The notes beneath the pieces are model-generated. The model saw nothing but the letters and a program-made list of their open reading frames with translations. It had not been told where the DNA came from and did no database searches. This document shows, piece by piece, positions 47,658 to 60,276 of a stretch of DNA of 64,000 nt. The DNA is from Ovis canadensis (taxonomy: Eukaryota > Chordata > Mammalia > Artiodactyla > Bovidae). The first letter of the stretch is position 1. Each line of letters opens with the position of its first letter. Made by a program: the position numbers and the translations under genes. Location: NCBI RefSeq assembly GCF_042477335.2, contig NC_091727.1, positions 128,247,501-128,311,500 on the forward strand, in the 5' to 3' direction.

Positions 47658-47683
47658 TGACGTCACAGAGGGCCCCGCCCCCA
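47658..47683 (-). promoter_or_regulatory. CRE and GC box upstream of the FAM209 ORF
   Basis: A perfect TGACGTCA (47658-47665) lies about 85 bp upstream of the ATG, with a GGGGGCGGGG GC box next to it (47674-47683). Either these were part of a longer transcribed 5' end carried in by retroposition, or the ORF has a local promoter. The sequence is seen directly; function is inferred. Confidence 0.45.
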
Positions 47684-48230
47684 CCAGAACCCATGTGGCC
47701 ATGGGATGACTTCAGAGCAGAGGGTAAGGAGGCCTGCAGGGGTCAAACGGGAGTGGGGCTTAAAGGGACATGGGGACATTGCCAGTGGGCAGTTGAAACA
47801 AATTAAAAAAAAAAAAAGAACATTCTATCCATCCTTGATCAGGCCCTATTTGTAGCCCCATAGCACTGAGTGATTAAGTTCTTTCTAGTATCCTGCCTTG
47901 CCCAAATTTTTTCTCTTGAGTTTATGTATTTCTGAAAATGTTTTTCTTTTAATGTATTTCTGAAAAAAAAAAAAAAAAACATTTTAAATTACTTTCCATT
48001 TTGTATCTCCAGTGTGGTGCTGTCTCTTTGCTCAGCACCTGAAGAACAGTGTTGATTTATGTAGGTTGTCCATATTTTGCCTTTTTGATGACAGTGACTT
48101 CCTTTAGAGGTTTTGATATTCTAATTGATAGGGTAAATTGCAACTTGTTTTAAAAGTGTAAAATGAACACCAAACATAACCAAATAAACACTGGTGTTTA
48201 AAACAAAACCAGAATGGGGGGGGCAGTCCT

Positions 48231-51200
48231 AAGATGGTGGAGGAATAGGACGAGGAGACCACTTTCTCCCCCCACAAATTCATTGAAAGATCATTTGAAC
48301 GCTGAGGAAATTCCACAAAACAACAAACAACTTTTGAACATTGGTGTAGAATACCAGCCACCCAGAAAGGCAGCCCATTATCTTCGAAAGGAGGTAGGAC
48401 AAAATATAAAATCTAAAAAGAGAGACAAAAGAGTTAGGGATAGAGATCCATCCTGGGAAGGGAGTCCTGAAAGAGAAGAAGTTTCCAAATACCAGGAAAC
48501 ACTCTCATTGACGGGTCTGTGGGGAGTTTTGGAATCTCAGAGGGCAACATAACCGGGAGGAGAAAAATAAAAAAAATAAAACCCACAGATTATGCACCTT
48601 ACCACAACTCCCAGCAGAGAAGTAGCCCAGATGCTCACATCCACCACCAGCAAGTAGGGGCTGAACAGGGAGGTGTGGGATGCATTGCTTAGGGTGAGGA
48701 TTGGGCCTGAATTACCTGGGAACAATCTGAGAGAGCTAACATGAGATAGCAACCCAAACTGTGGGATAGCCAGAGAGAGAGAGAAAGAGAGAGAGAGAGA
48801 AAAGAGCGAGCGCGAGAGAGAAAAAAACCTTCTCTGCAAAAAGCTCTAACCTAAGGCACTGCCAGGCCTGCTCACAGAACAAAGGACTGAGTGAATACCA
48901 GAGGAGAGTTAGCTGGCTGAGAACCGGCCCTTCCCCTGCCAGAGGCAGAGAGGCAGGCGGGCGACAGCCAGAGCCAGAAAGGGGCAATCTCAGCCCAGAG
49001 ACAGCATCCTCTTCCAAACTGTGAGCAGGCTCCCAGTTCCTAACCAAGTCTTCCTGGGATCCTGGATGGTTGACATCTGCCAGGAGGGTCACAGCCAGAG
49101 ATCAGCTCCCCAGAGGAGACACATGGCACACTTGAGACGATGCTCCCGCTGCACACCCAGGTAAGTGAGCAACTGGGATGGGGGAAGTGATAAACCTCCT
49201 GGATAAGACCACCGCACATCTGGGGAGAGTGTACTCACCAAGTACCTGGTCGCCTGAGCTACATGGACCTGGGAAGGGCACAAAACGCAATCCCAACTGA
49301 GTCTGTGCTTCTTTTTGGAGTACCCAAGAACCTGAACCTGAGCAGCTTAGACCTGGGAAGTGCCCGCAACCCAGGGCCCACTTTAGACAGTTCCACTTCA
49401 GAGCAACCTGGAGCCTGAGCAATGTAGACCAGGAAAGCACACACACATTGAATGGGGGCAAACCCAGTGTGGCCCAGACACTGCGAGCACTCCCCACACA
49501 TGCCTATGATATTTGTTTGCAGTGTTCCTCCCTCCCCACAGCATGACTGAACAAGTGAGTCTAAATAAGTGACCACCTTCGCCCTCTTGTGTCAGGGCAG
49601 GAATTAGGCACTGAAGAGCCTTGCAAACAGAAGAAGCCAAAATAAACAGATGAACTGCTTTGGAAGTGACAGGTGCAATGGATGAAAACCCTGTAGTTAG
49701 CACTGACTATATTGGAAGGGGCCTGTAGACCTTGAGAATTATAAGCTTGAACAAGGAACTATCTGAAACTGAACTGACCCCACACTGCCCACAACAGCTC
49801 CAGAGAAGTTCCTTGATATATTTTACTATTATCATTAAAATTTTTTTAAAAAATTTAAGTCCATTATTACTCCTTTAATTTTCATTTTTATAACCTACTA
49901 TTTCTTTGCAAAAAAGATGCTATTTTTAAAGCAAATTTCATATATATTTTTAATAATGTTTGTGATTTTGTTTTGTTTTGTTAATATTGTATTGTTGAGA
50001 GTCTAATGTCTAGTCTAGTTTTTTAATCTTTGCTTTTTGGTATTTGTTATCATCTTTGTACCTTTAAGAATCCAGAAGATGGCAGAGGAATAAGACATGG
50101 AGACCACTTTCTCCTCCACAAATTCATCAAAAGAACACTTGAACGCTGAGCAAATTCCACAAAGCAACTTCTGAATGCTGGCAGAGGACATCGGGCACCC
50201 AGAAAGGCAATCCATAGTCTTTGAAAGGAGGTAGGACCAAATATAAAAGATAAAAAGAGAGACAAAAGAGGTAGGGATGGAGATCTGTCCCGGGAAGGGA
50301 GTCTTAAACGAGGAGAAGTTTCCAAACACCAGGAACCACTCTCACCGGTAGGTCTGTGGGGAGTTTTGGAATATCACAAGGCAACATAACCTCGAGGAAA
50401 AGTAAATAAATAAATAAAAACCACAGATTACATGCCTAATGGCAACTCCCAGCACTGGCAGCCACCACCAAGAAGTGGGGGCTGAACAGGGAGGCGCGGC
50501 CGGCAATGCTTAGGGTAAGGCCTAGGACCAAGTGCCCTGAGGGCAATCTGACTGAACTAAGGTGAGATAGCAACCCAAACTGTGGGATAGCCAGAGAGAG
50601 AGAAAACTATCCCACAGAAAGCCCTAACCTAAGGCACTGCCAGGCCCGCTCACAGAAAAAAGGACTGAGCAAATACCAGAGGAGAGCTAGGCAGCTGCAC
50701 ACTGGCACATCCTCCGCTGGGGGCACGGGGCAGGTGGGTGCCAGCCAGAGCTGGAAAGGGGCAAACAGCCCCAGAGATGGCATCCTCTACCAAACTGCGC
50801 TCACCAAGCACCGGGTCGCCTGAACTGCTCGGACCTGGGAAGGGCACAATACGAAGGCCCAACCGAGTATGCACCTTTGCAGAGTACCCAAGAATCTGAA
50901 CATGAGCGGCTTACACCTGGGAAGTGCATGCAACCCAGGGCCCACCTCAGACAGTTCCCCGGCAGAGCAACCTAGAGCCTGAGAAGTGTAGACTGGGAAA
51001 GCACACACACCACGAGTTGGGGGAAGCCCAGTGTGGCTGAGACACTGGAGCACTCCCCACACATGCCAGTGATATTTGTTTGCAGTGTTCCTCCCTCCCC
51101 ACAGCACGACTGAACAAGTGAGCCTAAATAAGTGACCACCTTCGCCCCCTTGTGTCAGGGCAGAAATTAGACACTGAAGAGACCAGTAAACACAGGAAAC

Positions 51201-51650
51201 TAAAATAAACAGATGAACTGCTTCGGAAGTGACAGTTGCAACAGATTAAAATCCTGTACTTAGCACCGACTACATTGGAAGGGGCCTATAGATATTGAGA
51301 AGTATAAGCCGGATCAAGGAACTATCTGAAACTAAACTGACCCCGCACTGTCTGCAACAGCTCCAGAGAAATTCCTAGATATATTTTTACTATTATCGTT
51401 TTTTTAATTAATTTTTTTAAAATTTTAAGTCTTCTATTACTCCTTTAACTTTCATTTTTATAACCTACTATTACCTTGCAAAATAAGACCCTATTTTAAA
51501 GCAAACTTCATATATATATATATATTTGATAATTTTTGTGACTTTGTTTTGTTTTTTTAATATTGTATTTTTGAGCATCTAGCATCTACTCTAGATTTTT
51601 AATCTTTGATTTTTGGTATTTGTTATCAATTTCATACCTTTAAGAACCCA
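48231..51650 (+). repeat. Tandem 5' UTR units of the L1
   Basis: AAGATGGTGGAGGAATAGG starts unit 1 at 48231 and AAGATGGCAGAGGAATAAG starts unit 2 at 50076, a period of 1,845 bp. Both end with a GGTATTTGTTATCA...ACCTTTAAGAA phrase. Unit 2 lacks about 210-225 bases present in unit 1 (about 49,021-49,233). Confidence 0.9.
48771..48832. repeat. GA-rich low-complexity run in L1 5' UTR
   Basis: GAGAGA repeats with AAAGAG and GCGAGCGCG interruptions. Confidence 0.9.
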
Positions 51651-54600
51651 ATCCTCAGTACCCATTTTTACTTGGGAGTGTGATTACTGGCTTGATTGCT
51701 CACTCCCCCTTTTGACTTTCCTTTTTCTCCACCAGGTCACCTCTATCTCCTCCCTCCCCCTTCTTTTCTCTACCTAACTCTGTGAAACTCTTTGGGTATT
51801 CCAGGCTGTGGAAAACACTTAGGGAACTGATTACTGCCTGGATCTGTCTCTCTACTTTTGATTCCCCTTCTCCTCCTAGTCACCTCTGTCTCCTTCTTCC
51901 CTCTTCTCTTCTCTGTGTAACTCTGTGAACATCTCTGTGAACATCTCTGAGGGGTCCAGACTGTGGAGCTCACATAGGGAATTGATTACTGGCTAGATTG
52001 CTCTCTCCCCTTTTGATTTCCCCTCTCCTCTTCCTGGTGACCTCTATCTCCCTCCTCCCTTCTTCTCATCTCCATGTAACTCTATGAGCCTCTCTGGGTG
52101 TCCTTCATTGTGGAGAAACTTTTCATCATTAGCCTGGATGTTTTACCATCAGGGTTGTATAGATGGAGAAGTCTTGAGGCTACTTAAGGATAAGACTGAA
52201 AACCAGAGGCAAGAGGCTTAAGTCCAAAACCTGAGAATACCAGAGAACTCCTGACTCCAGGGAACATTAATTGATAACAGCTCATCCAAAAGCCTCCATA
52301 CCTACACTGAAACCAAGCACCACCCAAGAGCCAACAAGTTCCAGAGCAAGACATACCATGCAAATTCTCTAGCAATGCAGGAAAATAGCCCTGAGCTTCA
52401 ATATACAGGATGCCCAAGTCACAACAAACACATAGACACCTCAAAACTCACTACTGGGCATTTCACTGGACTCCAGAGAGAAGAAATCCAGACCCACCTA
52501 CCAGAACACCGTCACAAGGTTCTCTAACCAGGAAACCTTGACAAACCACCTGTCCAACCCCACCTACACCAAGGAACCTCCACAATAGAGGAACCACAAA
52601 CTTCCAGAATATGGAAAGTCCACCCCAAACTCAGCAATCTAAACAAGATAAAAAGGTAGAGAAATACTCAGCAGGTAAAGGAAGAGGATAAATGCCCACC
52701 AAAGTAAACAACAGAGGAGGAGATGGGGAGTCTACCTGAAAAAGAATTGAGAATAATGATCGTAAAAATGATCCAAAATCTTGAAAACAAAGTGTAGTTA
52801 CAGATAAATAGCCTGGAGACAAGGATTGAGAGGATGCAAGAAATGTATAACAAGGACATAGAAGAAATAAAAAAGAGTCAATCAATAATGAACAATGCAA
52901 TAAATGAGATCAAAAACACTCTGGAGGAATCAAAAGAGGAATAATAGAGGCAGAAGATAGGATAAGTGAGGTAAAAGATAGAATGGTAGAAATAAATGAA
53001 GCAGAGAGGAAAAAAGAAGAAAGAATTAAAAGAAATGGGGACAACTTCAGAGACCTCTGGGACAATGTGAAATGCCCCAACATTTGAATCATAAGAGTCC
53101 CAGAAGAAGAAAACAAATAGAAAGACTGTGAGAAAATACTTGAGGAGATAATAGTTGAAAACTTCCCTAAAGTGGGGAAGGAAATAGTCACCCAAGTCCA
53201 AAGACCCCAGAGAGCTCCACACAGGATAAACCCAAGGCAAAACACCCCAAGACACATATTAATCAAATTAACAAAGATTAAACACAAGGAACAAATATTA
53301 AAAGCAGCAAGGGAAAAACAACAAATAACACACAAGGGGATTCCCATAAGGATAACAGCTGATCTTTCAATAGAAACTCTTCAGGCCAGAAGGGACTGGC
53401 AAGATATACTTAAAGTGATGAAAGAGAAAAACCTACAACCCAGATTACTGTACCCAGCAAGGATCTCATTCAAATATGAAGGAGAAATCAAAAGCTTTAC
53501 AGACAAACAAAGGCTCAGAGAAGTCAGCACAATGAAACCTGCTCTTCAACAAACGCTAAAGGATCTTCTCTAGACAGGAAACACAGAAAAGCTGTATATA
53601 CTCGAACCCCAAACAACAAAGTAAATGGCAATAGGATCATACTTATCAATAATCACCTTAAACATAAATGGGTCGAATGCCCCAAACTAAAGACAAAGAA
53701 TGGCTGAACGATATGAACACAAGACCCTGTATATGTTGTCTACAAGAGACCCACCTCAAAACAAGGGACACATATGGACTGAAAGTGAAGGGTTGGAAAA
53801 AGATATTTCATGCACATGGAGCCCAAAAGAAAGCAGGAGTAGCAATACTCATATCAGATAAAATAGACTTTGAAATGAAGGCTGTGAAAAGAGACAAAGA
53901 AGGACACTACATAATGATCAAGGGATCAAACCAGGAAGAACATATAACAATTATAAATATATATGCACCCAGCATAGGAGCACCGCAATATGTAAGGCAA
54001 ATGATAACAAGTATGAAAGGGGAAATTAACAGTAACACAATAATAGTGGGTGACTTTAAGACCCCACTCACACCTATGGATACGTCAACCAAACAGAAAA
54101 TTAACAAGGAAACACAAACTTTAAATGATATAATGGACCAGTTAGACCTAGTTGATATCTACAGGGCATTTCACCCCAAAACAATGAAGTTCACCTTTTT
54201 CTCAAGTGCACATGGAACCTTCTCCAGGATAGATCAAATCCTGGGCCATAAATCTAGCCTTGGTAAATTCAAAAGAATTGAAATCATTCCAAACATCTTT
54301 TCTGATCAGAATGCAGTAAGATTAGATATCAACTATAGGGCAAAAAACAAAAAACAAAAAACAAAAAACTACTAAAAATACAAACATATGGAGGCTAAAC
54401 AATATACTTCTGAATAACCAACAAATCACAGAGGAAGTCAAGAAAGAAACCAAAATATGCATAGAAACGAATGGAAATGAAAACACAGCAACCCCAAACC
54501 TATGGGACTCAGTAAAAGCAGTGCCAAGGGGAAGGTTCATAGCAATACAAGCTTACCTCAAGAAACAAGAGAAAAATCAAATAAATAATCTAACTGTACA

Positions 54601-57600
54601 CGTAAAGCATCTAGAAAAGGAAGAAATGAAGAATCCCAGGGTTAGCAGAAGGAAAGAAATCACAAAAATTAGGGCAGAAATAAATGCAAAAGAAACAAAG
54701 GAGACCATAGCCAAAATCAACAAAGCTAAAAGCTGGTTCTTTGAGAAGATAAATAAAATGGAGAAACCATTAGCAAGACTCATCAAGAAACAATGGGAGA
54801 AGAATCAAATCAACAAAATTAGAAATGAAAATGGAGAAATCACAACAGACAACACAGAAATACAAAGGATCATAAGAGACTATATCAGCAACTATATGTG
54901 AATAAAACGGAAAACTTGGAAGAAATGGACAAATTCTTAGAAAAGTATAAATTTCCAAAACTGAACCAGGAAGAAATAGAAAATCTTAACAGACCCATGG
55001 CAAGCATGGAAATTGAAACTGTAATCAGAAATCTTCCAGCAAACAAAAGCCCAGGGCCAGACGGCTTCAAAACTGAATTCTACCAACAATTTAGAGAAGA
55101 CCTAACAGCTATCCTACTCAAATTCTTCCAGAAAATTGCAGAGGAAGGTCAACTTCCAAACTCATTCTATGAGGCCACCATCACCCTAATACCAAAACCA
55201 TTCAAAGATGCCACAAAAAAAGAAAACTACAGGCCAATATCACTGAAGAACATAGATGCAAAAATCCTTAACAAAATTCTAGCAAACAGAATCCAACAAC
55301 ATATTAAAAAGACCAAGTGGGCTTTATCCCAGGGATGTAAGGATTCTTTACTATCCACAACTTAATCAATGTGATTCACACATTAACAAATTGAAAGATA
55401 AAAACCATATGATTATCTCAACAGATGCAGAGAAAGTCTTTGACAAAATTCAACATCCATTTATGATAAAAGCCGTCCAGAAAGCAGGCACAGAAGGAAC
55501 AGATCTCAACATAATAAAAGCCAGCTATGATAAACCCACAGCAAACATTATCCTCAATGGTGAAAAATAGAAAGCATTTCCCCTAAAGTCAGGAACAAGA
55601 CAATGGTGCCCACTCTCACCACTACCATTCAGCATAGTTTTGGAAGTTTTAGCCACAGTGATCAGAGAAGAAAAAGAAATTAAAGGAATCCAGATTGGAA
55701 TAGAAGAAGTAAAACTCTCACTGTTTGTAGATGACATGATTCTCTACATAGAAAACCCTAAAGACACCACCAGAAAATTACTAGAGCTAATCAATGAATA
55801 GAGTAACATTGCAGGATATAAAATTAACACACAAAAATCCCTTGCATTCCTATACACTAACAATGAGGAAACAGAAGGAGAAATTAAGGAAACAATTCCA
55901 TTCACCATTGCAACGAAAAGAATAAAATATTTAGGAATAAATCTATCTAAAGAATCAAAAGACTTATATATAAAACTATATATTATAGTTTATATTATTT
56001 ATAAAACTATAAAACACTGATGAAAGAAATCAAAGATGAAACAAATAGATGGAGAAACATACCATGTTCATGGATCAGAAGAATCAATACAGTGAAAATG
56101 AAGATAATTTCCAAAGCAATCTATAGATTCACTGCAATACCTCTCAAGTGACCAATGGTATATTTCAGACTACTAGAACAAATAATATCCCAATTTATAT
56201 GGAAATACAAAAAACCTCGAATAACCAAAGCAATCTTGAGAAAGAAGAATGGAACTGGAGGAATCAACCTGCCTGACTTCAGGATACACTACAAAGCTAC
56301 AGTCATCAAGACAGTATGGTTCTGGCACAAAGACAGAAATATAGATCAGTGGAACAAACTAAAAAGCCCAGAGATAAATTCACACAGCTACCTCTTTGAC
56401 AGAGGGAAGAAAATACAATGGAAAAAAGACAATCTCTTTAACAAGTGATACTGAGAATGCTAGTCAACCACTTGTAAAAGAATGAAACTACAACACTTTC
56501 TAACACCATACACAAAAATAAACTCAAAATGGATTAAAGATCTAAATGTAAGACCAGAAACTATAAAACTCCTAGAGGAAAACATAGGCAAAACACTCTC
56601 CGACATAAATCACAGCAGGATCCTCTATGATCCACCTCCCAGACTAATGGAAATAAAAGGAAAAATAAACAAATGGTACCTAATTAAACTTAACAGCTTT
56701 TGCACAACAAAGGAAACTATAAGCAAGGTGAAAAGACAGCCTTCAGAATGGGAGGAAATAATAGCAAATGAAGCAACTGACAAAGAATTAATCTCAAAAG
56801 TATAGAAGCAGCTCCTGCAGCTCAATTCCAGAAAAATAAATGATCCAATCAAAAACCGGGCCAAAGAACTAAACAGAAATATGTCCAAAGAAGACATACA
56901 GATGGCTAACAAACACACGAAAAGATGCTCAACATCACTCATTGTCAGAGAAGTGCAAATCAAAACCAGAATGAGGTACCACTTCACACAAGTCAGAATG
57001 GCTGCTATCAAAATACCTACAAAAAATAAATGCTAGAGAGAGTGTGGAGAAAAGGGAACCCTCTTACACGGTTGGTGGGAACGCAAACTAGTACAGCCAC
57101 TATGGAGAATCATGTGGAGAAATTCTTTAAAAAACTGGAACTAAGACTGCCATATTGCTCAGCAATCCCACTGTTGGGCATACACACCAAGGAAACCAGA
57201 AAGAGACACGTGTACCCCAATGCTCATTGTAGCACTGTTTATACTAGCCAGGACATGGAAACAACCTAGATGTCCATCGGCAGATGAATGGATAAGAAAG
57301 CTGTGGTACATATACACAATGGAATATTACTCAGACATTAAAAACAATGCATTTGAATCAGTTCTCATGAGGTGGATGAAACTGGAGTCTATTATACAGA
57401 GTGAAGTAAGTCAGAACGAGAAACACCAATACAGTATACTAGTGCATATATATGGAATTTAGAAAGATGGTAATGATGACCCTATATGCGAGACAGCAAA
57501 AGAGACACAAATGTATAGAACAGTCTTTTGGACTCTGTGGGAGAAGGCGAGGGTGAGATGATCTGAGAGACTAGCATTGAAACATGTATATTATCATATG

Positions 57601-58190
57601 TGAAACAGATTGCCAGTCCAGGTTCAATGCATGAGACAGGGTGCTCAGGGCTGGTGCACTGGGATGACCCAGAGGGATGGGATGGGGAGGGAGGTGGGAG
57701 GGGGTTCAGGATGGGGAACATATGTACAGCCATGGCTGATTTATGTCAACGTATGGCAAAAACCACTACAATATTGTAAAGTATTTAGCCTCCAGTTAAA
57801 ATAAGTAGATTTTAAAAAGTAAAATAAATATATTAACTAAAAAAAAATAAAACAAACCAGAATGAATTTATAAGGACTGAAATGAAACAGTAACTTCTCT
57901 CCTCAAATAGAGGGGAATATCGGAAACTTTTAGAAACTGAATAAAATTATTCACTATTGAAACAGTTGAGGAAATTACATGAGAGGAGTGACTTTATTTT
58001 CCCTTAAGTGCTCACCAATGTTCTCTTTATTTTTATTATTATTATTATCTGAGTATGTACACACCATTACTGATTATCAAGCATCCATTTTAGAATGCAG
58101 AGAATTGTCTTATACACTATTAATTTTGAAGCAATGTTATATAAAGTGTACAAGGGCCTATGAAAAACAGAGGGAGCTACAAAAAATCCT

Positions 58191-58594
58191 GACACTTACT
58201 AGACACATCAGCAGAAGCATTCACCTCACACATAGATACATGAGAAATCATAAATAATCGCTCCCTTAATGCAATAAGTTCTGAAGTAATTTATAATGCA
58301 TCCATCGATAAATGACATGTGATTATCAAAAATTCAATATTTGCCAAATTGCACAGGCATTTGGATACCCTCATTCATCAAAAAATTCTATATAAGTAAG
58401 ACTTTCCCTCAATATTCTAGGCTTATATGTTTGAAGAATTAAAAAATTGTAACTATACCACCAAGTAAATATCATACCAGCATTTATCTGTGAAAAAAAA
58501 GATTGGTTTCAATACAATGGAAAATTCAACAGCTATGCCCACCTAAACTCAAAATTCTTGTCTTCTCTGGGTTGAATTCCTTTCCCTAATACAT
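58191..58594. repeat. Segmental duplication, copy of 1-404
   Basis: Gap-free partner of bases 1-404 at an offset of 58,190. The match ends at 58594. The sequence to the left (57865-58190) continues the right arm of the inverted duplication. Confidence 0.95.
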
Positions 58595-58985
58595 GAAGTG
58601 AAGAAGGAGTTTGGGGGTTTAGAGGAGGAAGACACCTTCAGGTTAGTCACCTGGCTATAAAAACTCCCCTGGCTCTAGATTTTCCCACAATCCTGATCTG
58701 GTCCCACTAAGTTTTGGAGACAATAGAAAAGGTTTCAGGTGCTGAGGTCCTCCATGCCTGGTGCCCCTGCTAACAACATGGCAAGAGATAGAACTATTTG
58801 AGCACCTACCACTCAGAGTTAGATGTTGTTAATATTTAGGTGTATTTACTTTACCCCTTAACTTTCATCCCATTTCCATTCCCCTCTCACTTTCCAAGGG
58901 ATACTCCTACCCTGAATGTGATATGTAATTTCTAGCCACATTGTAGGTACACAGAAGGGTACATCTAAGCAACTACAGTAGGCCA
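58595..58985. other. Unrecognised sequence beyond the duplication break
   Basis: No gene or known repeat recognised. A GGCTATAAAAACTCC TATA-like string lies at about 58653 without other support. Confidence 0.4.
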
Positions 58986-59188
58986 GGCTTCCCAGATGGC
59001 ACTAGTGGTAAACAAACCACCTGTCAATGCAGGAGACCTAAGAGATGTGAGTTTGATCCCTGGGATGACATGGCAACCCAGTCCAGTATTCTTGCCTGGA
59101 GAATCCCATGGACATAGGAGCCTGGAGAGCTATAGTCCACAAGGACGCAAAGAGTCGAACACATCTGAAGTGACTAAGCATGCTTGCA
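58986..59188 (+). mobile_element. Bov-tA SINE
   Basis: Head GGCTTCCCAGATGGCACTAG and tail AAGTGACTAAGCATGC. Confidence 0.85.
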
Positions 59189-59459
59189 CGCTACAAAAGT
59201 GCTTGGGATTAGAGATATAAAGATGAATAGTATCAGCAGATTCTTCTCTGATTGCACTGCTACCATGATCAGTGGCTAAGAAATTAGAAAATGTGACTTT
59301 TACATAGGAGAGCACCACTGTCACAGACATGCCCAGTTGTGGGAGTGAAAGACCCTGCACGACCCACCCTTTCCATGAGCACCTCTCCCCCACCAGCTGG
59401 TCAGGGATTACAACAGACAACAGTGAGCATCACTGGTCATCACCACAAACTTTGGCTCC

Positions 59460-60180
59460 TTTGGATATAAAATGTTGAGAGTACCTGAATACGGCTCCTT
59501 CATCTTGAATCTCAGAGCTTCAGATGTTCACAGTTAACTGGGTAAGATGTGTCTGCTTGTTGTAGAGACCCCTGTTATTGTGGAGGAGTGAGTATACTTG
59601 GGAGGAAGGGAAGTGGACCCTCAGGACGAAAGTAGTGGGAGAAGCAGGGGAGGTAGGCCAGCCGTCAATTCCTGGAGGAATTAGAGTGTGTTTGGATGGA
59701 GTCTGGGGAGGTGAATCTGATATGAAGTTACTAACATCCAGTTGCAGGGGTGAAGTCCTGAGTAGAGGAGATATAGTGGACTCAGGCCAGCAAGGCTAAA
59801 GCGGTGGGAGGGGCGAGCAGGCGGGTCTGGGTTTCCTTGGCCAACCGAAGAGGACTGGGGTGGAGCCTGTCACACACCATATAACTGAGGGGTTCAGCGC
59901 AGGAAGGCTAACCTCGTCTAGAGAACTAAGTGGTGTCAGTGCAGCCCTCTACCTTTCTCTGATCTTCAAGCCTTCTGGTGAGGATATGCGGCCCCTCCGG
60001 AGCCTGAGGACTATGGGGATAGGAGGGCATGGCGGCCGCGAGGCAGATGAATCGGGCCTGCAGGAATCGGAGGGGTAGAGATTAGGATGGGTGGTTTGTA
60101 GTGGCGCCTCCTGGGGAGTCCACCCCTTCATCTTTGCAGCGCGGACTTCTGAGTGGGATTTGGAACCTTCCCATGATAAA
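59460..60180 (+). promoter_or_regulatory. GC-rich candidate promoter and first-exon region
   Basis: This stretch is richer in G, C and CpG (GGCGGCCGCG near 60,030) than its surroundings. Two possible exon-1 ends are visible: a GGATATAAAATG box (about 59463) followed by AACTGG|GTAAGATG near 59,541, and CCTTCTG|GTGAGG at 59977/59978 about 95 bp after an ATATAACTGAG box. H2BW neighbours on human Xq22 include TMSB15 genes, so an untranslated exon of such a gene is possible, but I cannot show it. No coding exon is recognised here. Confidence 0.3.
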
Positions 60181-60276
60181 TGCACACCCAGCAGTGATCA
60201 CATGCACTCCCACTCGTGATCACGGTGACCACCCCCCGTGATCATGTGTATAGTCTCCCCTGGTCACATGTGCAGA

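Larger units (their letters stand above)
46967..47715 (-). mobile_element. Extent of the FAM209 retrocopy
   Basis: The inserted unit appears to run from the 5' end near 47715 to the poly(A) run (46970-46984 on this strand). An 8-base AGCAGAGG is found on both sides (46959-46966 and 47716-47723) and is a possible target-site duplication, but it is short. The insertion sits in the right arm of the inverted duplication. No FAM209 sequence is seen at the matching place (about 31,020-31,690) in the left arm. Confidence 0.5.
48217..57848 (+). mobile_element. Ruminant L1 LINE, 9.6 kb, with a duplicated 5' UTR
   Basis: Flanked by AAAACAAA(A)CCAGAATG at 48200-48216 and 57849-57864. Layout: 5' UTR copy 1 (48231-50075) and copy 2 (50076-~51650); ORF1 region with only the C-terminal frame open (53172-53573; ILKAAREKQQITHKGIPIRITADLS). 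ORF2 begins with an endonuclease frame (53668-54375; CICCLQETHL, INIYAPSIGAPQYVRQM) and continues as pieces (54521-55365; [10 protein letters not shown]). The RT motif reads FVDD instead of FADD (about 55,725). The 3' UTR ends at about 57,848 in an A-rich tail. Frames are broken many times, so it is inactive. It lies in the right inverted-repeat arm; the left arm has the empty site. Confidence 0.92.
42560..58594 (-). repeat. Right arm of the inverted duplication, enlarged by insertions
   Basis: Collinear in reverse with 29,150-32,160. It is about four times longer because it has taken up a 9.6 kb L1 (48217-57848), the FAM209 retrocopy, a 2 kb BovB (44216-46247), older L1 sequence and several SINEs. 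The end equivalent to the H2B fossil is missing; a long BovB occupies the adjoining bases. Confidence 0.7.

Noticed and set aside
47803-47817. A run just beyond the FAM209 retrocopy, considered as its tail
   Set aside because: It is on the wrong side for a minus-strand insertion. A T-run at the matching place in the left arm (30967-30984) shows it belongs to the duplicated arm.
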